The position numbers were made by a program, and so were the translations under genes. A stretch of DNA of 43,699 nt, taken from NCBI GenBank assembly GCA_947038175.1, contig CAMQVJ010000015.1, positions 1 to 43,699 of the forward strand. Direction: 5' to 3'. The DNA is from an uncultured Desulfovibrio sp. Its GTDB lineage: Bacteria; Desulfobacterota; Desulfovibrionia; Desulfovibrionales; Desulfovibrionaceae. This document shows positions 1-8,012 of this stretch, piece after piece. Under the pieces are notes generated by a model. The model saw only the letters and a list, made by a program, of their open reading frames with translations. It was not told the origin of the DNA and did no database searches. The first letter of the stretch is position 1, and every line of letters starts with the position of its first letter.

Positions 1-27
1 TACACCCATTACCCACCAAAGAAATAA
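1..27 (+). CDS. 3' end of a Tli4-like immunity gene (partial)
   Basis: The first 27 bases read YTHYPPKK-stop, identical to the last eight codons of the complete gene at 281-1513. The non-coding DNA that follows also matches the DNA after that gene. The window therefore starts inside another copy of the same gene, and the two form a tandem array with a period of about 1,486 bp. Only the tail is visible, so the integrity of the upstream copy cannot be judged. Confidence 0.8.
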   Translation, partial: YTHYPPKK

Positions 28-41
28 TAAGCCCATAAAAT

Positions 42-99
42 CTGCTACAAATGAAAAACCTTATGCATTTTACTGCATGATCTTCTTCGTTTGTAGCAG
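42..99 (+). terminator. Stem-loop after the upstream immunity gene copy
   Basis: CTGCTACAAA near 42 pairs with TTTGTAGCAG near 90-99, enclosing a less perfect inner arm. It is the diverged counterpart of the better stem at 1531-1583. Its position just after the stop codon at 25-27 fits a transcription terminator. Confidence 0.55.
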
Positions 100-280
100 A
101 TTATAGAGCAATAATAAGCTTTCTCTATTCTACAAAAGCAAAAACCCTTTAGCCTCCTCCCTTTTTTTACCACCTCTTTTTTAGTGTCCTCCTCTTTTTC
201 CTCTTTCCCTTTTGAAATAGATATTGTCTAAATACTTTCTTTAATATAAAAAGAATGAAACATCGTAAAAGGGGAAGAAC

Positions 281-1513
281 ATGAAAAAAATATTTTATAT
301 CTTAGGTCTTTGTATTTCTATTCTTTGCACTGTTGGACTCGATTTTTCTAGTGCTTCTGAGAACTCTGATACCCAAAAAACATCTTCTGAAATATCGAAC
401 ATGAACGATAATTCGCAAGCCCCAAAAGCTTCCATGGAAACAAAACTAGATACCAGCCATTGGAAAACCTATTCCGTGGGTCGCCACCTCATTCTTATGC
501 CCCCAAGTGCCGAAATTTATTGGTACCCCCTTCGCTTTCGTGGGCAATACGATTTAGTCTGGAAAAAAGACATGACCATAGAAGAAGCGAGGGAAATATT
601 GGCAAAAGAAGCAGAAGAAGCAAAAAAACTCCCCCATCAATCAGACGAAAGCCAATACGGTCTCTTACTAACAGAGTATGGAGTAAATGGCGCAGGTATA
701 GCGCTTATGCGTCGCCCTCATCAATTCGCCAATAGCTATCTGTTTAAAACATATTTCATTAACATGGATCAAAAAGACGAACGCTTAAACACAAAGGAAA
801 ATGAGCGAGTCTTTTATTATGAAGAAGAAGTAGTCGATGTCAGTACTCTAGTCGATGACACAAAAGATTTTATAAATGAAATGGCAACAGCGGTAGATAG
901 AAGAGACCCCAGTGATACCATCTCCGTGGCTGCAGGTATGGCTTTTGATGGAGGACTATTTTATGGCCCCCTTTCTGTCTACCCATCACACGAAGAAATT
1001 GCCATTGAAGTGCGCTTTCCAGAACACCCAGGCATTGTGTTGAAACTTTTTCTCGACTACCTTAATCAAGACGGTTCACAAATGTTTGCCAATGCAGGCG
1101 ACCCCGTGGGAAATATTCTAAGACAAGCACATACCACCATAGACGGCAATCCTGCACAGGAACTGCTTAGAAAATTTCAGGAAAACGATGTCACCTATTA
1201 TTCTTTTTCACTCAACGGAGCAAGCAAAAAAACGAACGTATATGCAGAACGTATACCCCAAATCACCATGTATTTGTCAAACCCCACAGGAGGAGTGGTG
1301 CGTGATGGCATAAGTACACAACGCCCATTACCAAAAAAATCCTCCTTTGCATCCGATGAAGAAGCTCTAGCATTTTGGGACGCAATACGAGAAAGCGTGC
1401 GTTGGAGACCAGACCATGACCGTGGGGGCACATCACCTAAAAGACCTTATTATATAATAGATGGAGAAATCGTTTTAGGACCTGTTTACACCCATTACCC
1501 ACCAAAGAAATAA
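281..1513 (+). CDS. Tli4-like T6SS immunity protein, exported
   Basis: A 410-residue protein resembling the Tli4 family, periplasmic proteins that neutralise Tle4-type phospholipase effectors of type VI secretion. The N-terminus (about 1-26) is a Sec signal peptide: lysines, a hydrophobic core, then SSA-SE. A linker rich in Ser, Asn and Lys leads to the conserved part at about residue 55 (SHWKTYSVGRHLI). Family-like landmarks are the 'IAIEVRFPEHPGI' stretch and the C-terminal 'SDEEALAFWDAIRESVRWRP'. The ribosome-binding site AAAAGGGGAAG lies just before the ATG. A paralogue lies at 10035-11033 beside the lipase, and the tail of another sits at 1-27. No effector gene directly precedes this copy in the window. 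Assignment is from remembered family motifs, not a search. Confidence 0.7.
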   Translation: MKKIFYILGLCISILCTVGLDFSSASENSDTQKTSSEISNMNDNSQAPKASMETKLDTSHWKTYSVGRHLILMPPSAEIYWYPLRFRGQYDLVWKKDMTIEEAREILAKEAEEAKKLPHQSDESQYGLLLTEYGVNGAGIALMRRPHQFANSYLFKTYFINMDQKDERLNTKENERVFYYEEEVVDVSTLVDDTKDFINEMATAVDRRDPSDTISVAAGMAFDGGLFYGPLSVYPSHEEIAIEVRFPEHPGIVLKLFLDYLNQDGSQMFANAGDPVGNILRQAHTTIDGNPAQELLRKFQENDVTYYSFSLNGASKKTNVYAERIPQITMYLSNPTGGVVRDGISTQRPLPKKSSFASDEEALAFWDAIRESVRWRPDHDRGGTSPKRPYYIIDGEIVLGPVYTHYPPKK

Positions 1514-1705
1514 TAAGCCCATAAAATCTGCTACAAATGAAGAACCTTATGCAATAAAATGCATAAGGTTCTTCATTTTGTAGGAGATTATAAAGTAATA
1601 ATAACTTCTCTCTATTGCGCAAAAACAAAAACCCTTTAGCGTCCTCCCCTTTTTTTTACCACCTCTTTTTCCCTATCCTCCCCTTCTTTTTCCTCTTTCC
1701 CTCCA
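1487..1705 (+). repeat. Direct repeat copy B (partner at 1-215)
   Basis: This is the second copy of the immunity-gene tail plus flank. It carries the same stop codon, stem-loop and C/T-rich tract (about 1638-1705) as copy A. Beyond 1705 it diverges into the leader of vgrG1. The remaining gap up to 1905 is very AT-rich and contains the ATAGACAT motifs noted separately. Confidence 0.8.
1531..1583 (+). terminator. Stem-loop terminator after the Tli4-like gene
   Basis: CTACAAATGAAGAACC... (1531-1553) pairs with its complement at 1560-1583 around a short AT-rich loop, one mismatch apart from perfect. It starts 17 bases after the immunity gene's stop. No strict T-run follows, but the stem is long and the flank T-rich. 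Confidence 0.7.
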
Positions 1706-1763
1706 AAAATTCGAAATGAACAATAAATGTTTAAAACAGAAAGTTTTTTAAGAATTTATTTGA

Positions 1764-1802
1764 GTGTCTATTTTATATAAAGATAGACATTAATATAGAC
1801 AT
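1764..1802. promoter_or_regulatory. Repeated ATAGACAT-like motif upstream of vgrG1
   Basis: ATAGACAT occurs at 1783-1790 and again at 1795-1802 (12-bp period), and the inverted form GTGTCTAT lies at 1764-1771. Together they make an inverted plus direct repeat about 100-140 bases before the vgrG1 start. The inverted form ATGTCTAT recurs at 14154-14161 upstream of the PP2C/kinase operon. Role as an operator is inference. Confidence 0.3.
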
Positions 1803-1905
1803 ACCTTTATTAAAATGTTAAAATTATAGCAAATGCTTTATTAGTGAATAGCAATTCTTTCCGTACTCTTTTACCTAATAGTTAGCGATATATAGGGAAA
1901 TTATG

Positions 1906-4272
1906 ATGTTAGAAGCAAATCAGCAATGGTTTAGATTTACATCGATTACTGATGGTTTTTCCGTTTATGCTTTTACAGGCAAGGAAGAAGTGAGTACTCC
2001 CTATGAATTTAGTATCGAATTAATACATGAATCGGAAAACGTAGATTTGACGCAACTTTTAGGCACAAAAGCCCTATTAGAAATTTCTGACACAAGTGGT
2101 GAAACTCGTTTAGTTCATGGCTTAATAGCAACAATGGAACAATTACACACTACGCATGGATATACTCACTATAAATGTTTATTAGTGCCTCGTTTATGGT
2201 TTTTAGAGAAAATACGAGACCATCGTATTTTTCAAAATATGACAGTACCAGACATCATCTATAAGGTATTGCAAGAGCAAGGTTTTTCTGCTGATAGTGT
2301 GTCGCAAAAATTGGCAAATTCTTATCTTGAGCGTGAATACTGCGTACAGTACGGCGAAACTACCCTGCACTTTCTCAGCCGATTATGTGAAGAAGAGGGA
2401 ATATATTATTATTTTGACCATTCTTCCAGTAATCATAGTTTATGTTTTTGCGATAAAGAGGGCGGTCCAAGCATAGAAGGCGAAGCCGACTTACAATATC
2501 ATCAAGGCTCGGGTAATGTGGCAGACACAGCGACCATTAGTGATATAACTCTGCATCATGAAATAAATACCCATGCCACAGAATTTCGTGAATGGAATTT
2601 CACTATTCCTAAGTTATCTTTAACCGCACAGGATAATAATCCAGACCATGAGCTTGCGCCTCAACTAAACGGCGCTCATTTAGAAGAATATAAATATCCG
2701 CATTTATATGAATTGGTGCGTCCAGAAGGTGATCGTTATGTTCGCCTTGAATTGTTGCGTCATTTGGTATTTCGTGAATGGATAGATGTAAAAGCCAAAA
2801 TTTCTCGCTTTGTGCCAAGTTATGTGTATTCTATACATGATTATCCTCGTTCCAGTATAAATCGTAAATGGTGGGTAGTTAGTGCTAAACATATCGGTAA
2901 GCAACCAGGAGTACTTGAGCATATTGCCCCAACAGAGCGCGGTTTAGAATATAATTGTGAAATTGTATCTATTCCTGATACCACCCGCTTTATACCAAGA
3001 ATTCAGCACCCAAAACAAAAAATAAATGCCTTGCAAACAGCAGTCATAACAGGCCCTGCCAATGAAGAAATATTTACTGATAATTATGGCAGAGTAAAAG
3101 TTAAATTCCATTGGGATAGATTGGGAAAAAGTGATGAATCAAGTAGTTGCTGGCTGCGTGTGTCTCAAACCTGGGCGGGTGAAAATTATGGATCAATGCA
3201 TATTCCAAGGATAGGACAAGAAGTTTTAGTTTCCTTTTTAGAAGGCAATCCTGATCGCCCACTTATAACAGGGCGAGTCTATAATGCAGACCAAATGCCA
3301 CCGTGGCCACTGCCAAGCCAAAGCCGTCTTTCAGGTATTCAAAGTCGTGGGGTGAAGGCTGATTCTCGTAATCAATTCGTCATGGATGATACAGAAGGCC
3401 AAATCCAAACCCAATTATCCAGTGATTATGCTTTATCACAATTGAATTTAGGGTATTTGACGAGAATAAATAATAGACAAGGACGTGCTGACTTTAGAGG
3501 TGAAGGCTTTGAATTACGTACCGATGCATGGGGAGTCGTTCGAGCTGCGAAAGGCTTATATCTCAATACAGAACTAAGAAAAAACGCAATAAGCTATCAC
3601 AAAGAATTAAATGAGTTGTCACTTCGATTAACAAAATCAATAGATTATCATAAAGATATGGTGCGCCTCTCTAAAGAACAATCAGCACAAAGTGCAGAAG
3701 ATGGTGACATCGCCATAAAAGGATTAGAAGAACAAAAAAAGCAAATCAGTATAAGTGGAAAAAATCAATCTGAATTTTCAAAACCCCATGTCGTACTTTC
3801 AAGCCCTGCGGGAATTGTAAGCACCACAAGCGGCAATACCCATATATATTCAGAAAAAAGCACAGCGTTTACAACACCAGAACATATGTCTGTAAGCACT
3901 GGCCATAGCTTCTTAGTTTCATCACTAAACCGCATAAGCCTGTTTGCCCATAAACTAGGCATAAAGATTTTTGCTGCACATAAAGATATACAAATACAAG
4001 CTCAAAAAAATAATATTGAACTTACAGCAGCAAAAAATATTGATATGTCAAGTGTGACCTCAAATATCAACATAAGTGCTGGTACGGAGATTATTCTAAA
4101 TGTAGGTGGCTCATTTCTGTCCATCACAAAATCAGGAATAGAACTTGGAACAAGTGGCAAAGTTACCGTACAGGCAGCCATACATAACCTCACAGGGGCA
4201 AAAACAAAATCATTAACACCACCAAAACTGCCGACATCTACCGCCACTCCTGCCAAGATGGAAGCACCCTAA
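1906..4272 (+). CDS. vgrG: VgrG spike protein 1 (T6SS)
   Basis: A type VI secretion spike protein (788 residues from the ATG at 1906; an ATG one codon earlier is also in frame, but the paralogue starts at the equivalent of 1906). Residues 1-340 match the gp27-like hub, about 385-480 the gp5 OB fold including the typical 'GSMHIPRIGQEVLVSFLEGN', followed by the DUF2345-type repetitive region, which forms the beta-helical needle in the family. It is very similar to the second VgrG at 5472-8012 but lacks that protein's C-terminal extension. It ends at a TAA after a Pro/Thr/Lys linker; the +1 frame stays open for 56 more codons (see 4268-4438), suggesting a lost or frame-shifted C-terminal extension. 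Ribosome-binding AGGG lies at 1894-1897. No PAAR or Hcp gene is nearby. Confidence 0.93.
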   Translation: MLEANQQWFRFTSITDGFSVYAFTGKEEVSTPYEFSIELIHESENVDLTQLLGTKALLEISDTSGETRLVHGLIATMEQLHTTHGYTHYKCLLVPRLWFLEKIRDHRIFQNMTVPDIIYKVLQEQGFSADSVSQKLANSYLEREYCVQYGETTLHFLSRLCEEEGIYYYFDHSSSNHSLCFCDKEGGPSIEGEADLQYHQGSGNVADTATISDITLHHEINTHATEFREWNFTIPKLSLTAQDNNPDHELAPQLNGAHLEEYKYPHLYELVRPEGDRYVRLELLRHLVFREWIDVKAKISRFVPSYVYSIHDYPRSSINRKWWVVSAKHIGKQPGVLEHIAPTERGLEYNCEIVSIPDTTRFIPRIQHPKQKINALQTAVITGPANEEIFTDNYGRVKVKFHWDRLGKSDESSSCWLRVSQTWAGENYGSMHIPRIGQEVLVSFLEGNPDRPLITGRVYNADQMPPWPLPSQSRLSGIQSRGVKADSRNQFVMDDTEGQIQTQLSSDYALSQLNLGYLTRINNRQGRADFRGEGFELRTDAWGVVRAAKGLYLNTELRKNAISYHKELNELSLRLTKSIDYHKDMVRLSKEQSAQSAEDGDIAIKGLEEQKKQISISGKNQSEFSKPHVVLSSPAGIVSTTSGNTHIYSEKSTAFTTPEHMSVSTGHSFLVSSLNRISLFAHKLGIKIFAAHKDIQIQAQKNNIELTAAKNIDMSSVTSNINISAGTEIILNVGGSFLSITKSGIELGTSGKVTVQAAIHNLTGAKTKSLTPPKLPTSTATPAKMEAP

Positions 4273-4438
4273 AGTGCAAGCACCTAAAGCAAATAAATGC
4301 AGATCAGGAAGCTCAAGTGTGAAGCCGTCAGCAGAAATTCAAAAGAAATCCGTAATGTCAACTCTAAGGGATATTGAAAATAAAGGATTATTGTGGCATA
4401 TGCCACATGACGGTAGCTTAATGAGAAATATAACATGA
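4268..4438 (+). pseudogene. +1-frame continuation of VgrG1: probable frame-shifted C-terminal tail
   Basis: Just before the vgrG1 stop the sequence reads GCA CCC TAA. Skipping one base gives A-P-K-V-Q-A-P-K and 56 open codons ending in TGA at 4436-4438. The beginning continues the Pro/Lys/Ala linker style of VgrG1, and the end reads GLLWHMPHDGSLMRNIT. The simplest explanation is a one-base insertion in a C run that cut a VgrG extension or toxin tail off. Programmed +1 slippage at CCC-TAA is an alternative. The last 22 codons lie inside the duplicated unit that also carries the following small membrane gene. I recognise no domain. Confidence 0.5.
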
Positions 4439-4800
4439 GCACTCTAACCTATATAAACTAATGAATCGCAATGAGACTAAACATGAATAAAAGATTCAAT
4501 GTCACTATAAAAATACTGCTTGCCCTTTGGATGGTGCTTTGTACTATCGGTGCTATTCTTGCGTATTCTGAGATACCATCGGCTCTTAAGGCTCCAGAGC
4601 AACACTACCCTTTTGGCAAGGGAGATTTAGGTTGGCATTACGAATCTTTACAAACTTATATTATAGGTGCTGGAATATTTGGAACATGGTGTGCGTTAGG
4701 TGGGATTATATCAATATTAGCTTGGAAATATCCAAAATATAGGCTTTATGTATTATTTCATTTTATAACAATATGTGTATATCTCATATGGGTAAATTCA
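4372..4800 (+). repeat. Tandem duplication unit 1 (partner 4801-5237)
   Basis: The DNA from 4372 matches that from 4801 (both begin TATTGAAAATAAAGG). Each unit contains the end of the frame-shifted tail, an ATATAACATGAGCACTCTAAC segment, and one small membrane protein gene. The period is about 425-429 bp; a 4-base indel lies just before the starts. The stop codon of the first small gene lies within the second unit's opening bases. Confidence 0.85.
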
Positions 4801-4806
4801 TATTGA
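4483..4806 (+). CDS. Small three-helix membrane protein A, candidate immunity protein
   Basis: About 107 residues if started at the ATG at 4483, which aligns with the start of its duplicate; an ATG at 4471 is also possible. Three hydrophobic segments are visible: residues about 5-28, 57-81 and 87-104, separated by a polar loop containing LGWHYESLQ and the motif AWKYPKYR. It follows vgrG1 and its frame-shifted tail, the place where T6SS effector/immunity pairs usually sit. Membrane immunity proteins are common for pore-forming or envelope toxins, so that role is plausible, but I do not recognise the family. Confidence 0.6.
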   Translation: MNKRFNVTIKILLALWMVLCTIGAILAYSEIPSALKAPEQHYPFGKGDLGWHYESLQTYIIGAGIFGTWCALGGIISILAWKYPKYRLYVLFHFITICVYLIWVNSY

Positions 4807-4907
4807 AAATAAAGGCTTAGTACGGCATACGTCACATGACGACAGCTTCATAAGAAATATAACATGAGCACTCTAACGTATATAAACCAATCGCAAGGGA
4901 CTAAAAC

Positions 4908-5237
4908 ATGGATAAAAGATTTAATGTCACTATAAAAATACTGCTTGTCCTTTGGATGGTGTTTTGTATTGGCGGTGCTATCGTCATGTGTGATGACATA
5001 TCATCAGCTCTTAACGATCCCGAGAGACTCTACCCTATTGGCATGGGAAGTCTAGGTTGGCACTACGAATCTTTACAAAATTATATTATAAGTGGTGGAA
5101 TATGGGTAAGCTGGTTTGCATTAGGTGCGATTATATCAATATCAGCTTGGAAATATCCAAAGTATAGGACTTATGTATTACTTCATTATATAGCAACATG
5201 TATATATGTCATATGGATTAATTCACAATATTCTTAA
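4908..5237 (+). CDS. Small three-helix membrane protein B, duplicate of A
   Basis: 109 residues and clearly a tandem duplicate of the preceding gene: it shares KRFNVTIKIL near the start, LGWHYESLQ in the loop and SAWKYPKYR before the third helix. It has a better ribosome-binding site (AAGGGA, 8 bases before the ATG). Differences concentrate in the first extracytoplasmic loop (the polar segment after the first helix) and the second helix, as would be expected if copies track different partners. Function unknown; a membrane immunity protein is the leading guess from context. Confidence 0.62.
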   Translation: MDKRFNVTIKILLVLWMVFCIGGAIVMCDDISSALNDPERLYPIGMGSLGWHYESLQNYIISGGIWVSWFALGAIISISAWKYPKYRTYVLLHYIATCIYVIWINSQYS

Positions 5238-5471
5238 AGTAAAAGACTTTAGTATTTAGATAACGGCATTTTTACATCATGTTATTATTATTGGCATTTT
5301 TATAATGTATGAATCCGTTCTTTTTTGAATTTAGAAATGAGCTTTTGAATGAATAGACTAATTGACCTTATGAAACAAAACAGGCTCAACTAGCAAATAT
5401 ATAAACATAAAGAGCAAAACAATGTCAAAGAGCTCAGAACACGAAGTTACTGCCAAACGAGGAGTATTTAA

Positions 5472-8012
5472 ATGTTAGAAGCAAATCAGCAATGGTTTAG
5501 ATTTACATCTATTGCAGAAGGTTTTTCCGTTTATGCTTTTACAGGCAAAGAAGCCGTAAGCACCCCCTATGAATTTAGTATTGAATTAATACATGAATCT
5601 GCAAACATAGATTTAACTCAGCTTTTAGGCACAAAAGCCCTATTAGAAATTTCGGACGCAAGTGGTGAAACTCGCTTAGTCCACGGCCTAATCGCAACAA
5701 TGGAGCAATTACATACAACGCATACATATACGCATTATAAATGTTTATTAGTGCCCCGCTTGTGGTTTTTAGAAAAAATGAGAGACCATCGTATTTTTCA
5801 AAATATGAAAGCGCCAGACATCATCTTTAATATATTGCAAGAGCAAGGTTTTTCAGGTGATAGTGTTTCACAAAAATTGGCGCATTCTTATCCTGAACGT
5901 GAATTCTGCGTACAATACGGCGAAAGCACTCTGCACTTTCTCAGTCGATTATGTGAAGAAGAAGGGATATATTATTATTTTGACCATTCTTCCAGTAACC
6001 ATACTTTATGTTTTTGTGATAGAGAAGGCGGCCCAAGCATAGAGGGTGAAGCCGACTTACAATATCATCAAGGCTCGGGTAATGTGGCAGACACAGCGAC
6101 CATTAGTGAAGTGGCTCTTCACCATGAAATCAACACCCATGCCACAGAATTTCGTGAGTGGAATTTCACCATACCTAAGCTGTCTTTAACTGCACAAGAT
6201 AGTAATTTAGACCATGAAACTGCGCCCCAACTAAACGGCGCTCATTTAGAAGAATATAAATATCCGCATTTATATGAATTTATACGTCCAGAAGGTGACC
6301 GTTATGTTCGCCTTGAATTGTTGCGTCACTTAGTCTTTCGTGAGTGGATGCATATGGAAGCAAAAATTCCTCGCTTTGTACCAAGTTATGTCTATTCCAT
6401 ATACGATCACCCTCGCTCCAGTATAAATCGTAAATGGTGGGTAGTCAGTGCCAAGCATATGGGTAAGCAACCAGGAGTACTTGAGCATATAGCCCCAACT
6501 GAGCGTGGCTTAGAATACAACTGTGAAGTTGTATCTATTCCAAATGTCACACGTTTTATACCAAAAATACAACACCCAAAACAACGAATAGACGCATTGC
6601 AAACAGCAGTCATAACAGGGCCTGCCAATGAAGACATCTTTACAGATAAATATGGCAGAGTGAAAGTTAAATTTCACTGGGATAGATTGGGAAAAAGCGA
6701 TGAATCAAGTAGCTGTTGGCTGCGTGTGTCTCAAACATGGGCTGGTGAAAACTATGGCTCCATGCATATTCCAAGGACAGGACAAGAAGTTTTAGTGTCC
6801 TTTTTAGAAGGCAATCCTGATCGTCCACTTGTAACGGGTCGAGTCTATAACGCAGACCAAATGCCACCATGGAAACTGCCAAGCCAAAGCCGTCTCTCAG
6901 GTATTCAAAGCCGTGAAGTGAAAGCTGACCGGCGCAATCAGCTCATCATGGATGATACAGAAGGTGAAATTCAAACCCAATTATCAAGCGATCATGGTTT
7001 ATCACAATTAAACTTAGGGTATTTGACTAGAATCAATCATATACAAGGGCGTGGTGATTTTAGAGGTGAAGGCTTTGAATTGCGTACCGATGATTGGGGC
7101 GTCGTTCGTGCAGGAAAGGGACTTTATTTAAATACAGAAGCAAGAAAAAATGCAATAAATTACCATAAAGATTTAGACGAGTTATCAGCAAGGCTAACAC
7201 AAGCAATAGCCTATCATAAAGATATGGTTCGTTTATCCAAAGAACAGTTTGCACAGGGCGCAGAAGATGGTGATAAAACAATAAGTGAACTAGAAGAACA
7301 AAAAAAAGAAATTGCTCTTTCTGGAAAATCACAATCTGAATTATCCAAGCCACATTTGCTTATTTCAAGCCCCGCAGGAATAGTCACCACAACAACTGGT
7401 AATACACATATCTATTCAGAAAAAAATACAGCCCTCACCACAGCAGAACATGTATCTATAAGTACTGGGCATAGCTTCTTAGTTTCAGCACTGGATCGTA
7501 TAAGTATGTTTGCCCATAAATTAGGTATAAAGATTTTTGCTGCAACTAAAGACATACAAATACAAGCACAAGAAGAAAATATTGAAATTACAGCAGAAAA
7601 AGATATCAATATGTCAAGTATATCCTCAAATATCAATATAACTGCTGGTACGGAAATTCACTTAAACGTGGGCGGTTCTTATTTATCCATAACAGAATCA
7701 GGCATAGAATTTGGAACAAATGGTCCATTTAAAGTTCAAGCTGTTAGCCACGTTATGACAGGCTCAAAAACAAAAGCACCAAAAACACCAGAAATGCCAA
7801 CATCAAAAGCAATTTTTGAAGATAAATTTGTTCTATTAGATAGAAATACGGGCGAGCCTTTAGCTGATTGGGATTGTGAAGTCATAGATGAGTTTGGCGG
7901 TATAGAAAAAATAACAACGGATGCAAAGGGAAACATCACTAAAAAAAGTAGTGCCAAGAATCCTGTAAAAATCCAAATCAAGCCGCTAGGTCCAACGGGG
8001 GAGGGTAAATAA
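5472..8012 (+). CDS. vgrG: VgrG spike protein 2 with TTR-like C-terminal extension (T6SS)
   Basis: An 846-residue VgrG with the same gp27-like (1-340), gp5 OB (about 385-480) and DUF2345-type layout as VgrG1, and nearly the same sequence through residue ~770. It carries an extra tail from about residue 782, 'FEDKFVLLDRNTGEPLADW' and on, resembling a transthyretin-like/prealbumin fold. In other species such tails on VgrG bind and load lipase effectors (established for enteroaggregative E. coli VgrG1-Tle1). Here the next gene, starting one base after the stop, is a lipase, so the tail is the likely docking site. The GAGGAG ribosome-binding site at 5459-5464 supports the start. Confidence 0.94.
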   Translation: MLEANQQWFRFTSIAEGFSVYAFTGKEAVSTPYEFSIELIHESANIDLTQLLGTKALLEISDASGETRLVHGLIATMEQLHTTHTYTHYKCLLVPRLWFLEKMRDHRIFQNMKAPDIIFNILQEQGFSGDSVSQKLAHSYPEREFCVQYGESTLHFLSRLCEEEGIYYYFDHSSSNHTLCFCDREGGPSIEGEADLQYHQGSGNVADTATISEVALHHEINTHATEFREWNFTIPKLSLTAQDSNLDHETAPQLNGAHLEEYKYPHLYEFIRPEGDRYVRLELLRHLVFREWMHMEAKIPRFVPSYVYSIYDHPRSSINRKWWVVSAKHMGKQPGVLEHIAPTERGLEYNCEVVSIPNVTRFIPKIQHPKQRIDALQTAVITGPANEDIFTDKYGRVKVKFHWDRLGKSDESSSCWLRVSQTWAGENYGSMHIPRTGQEVLVSFLEGNPDRPLVTGRVYNADQMPPWKLPSQSRLSGIQSREVKADRRNQLIMDDTEGEIQTQLSSDHGLSQLNLGYLTRINHIQGRGDFRGEGFELRTDDWGVVRAGKGLYLNTEARKNAINYHKDLDELSARLTQAIAYHKDMVRLSKEQFAQGAEDGDKTISELEEQKKEIALSGKSQSELSKPHLLISSPAGIVTTTTGNTHIYSEKNTALTTAEHVSISTGHSFLVSALDRISMFAHKLGIKIFAATKDIQIQAQEENIEITAEKDINMSSISSNINITAGTEIHLNVGGSYLSITESGIEFGTNGPFKVQAVSHVMTGSKTKAPKTPEMPTSKAIFEDKFVLLDRNTGEPLADWDCEVIDEFGGIEKITTDAKGNITKKSSAKNPVKIQIKPLGPTGEGK

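Larger units (their letters stand above)
1..215 (+). repeat. Direct repeat copy A (partner at 1487-1705)
   Basis: This stretch and 1487-1705 share the same order of parts: the YTHYPPKK-stop gene tail, a stem-loop, an AT-rich patch, and a long pyrimidine tract of about 65 bases of C and T runs. Similarity fades near 215-225, where copy A runs into the promoter and ribosome-binding region of the next immunity gene. The arrangement is what a tandem duplication of an immunity gene with its 3' flank would leave. Confidence 0.8.

Noticed and set aside
5422-5478. 18-codon leader ORF overlapping the vgrG2 start (MSKSSEHEVTAKRGVFKC)
   Set aside because: It has no convincing ribosome-binding site, and its counterpart is missing upstream of vgrG1. 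It may just be chance.
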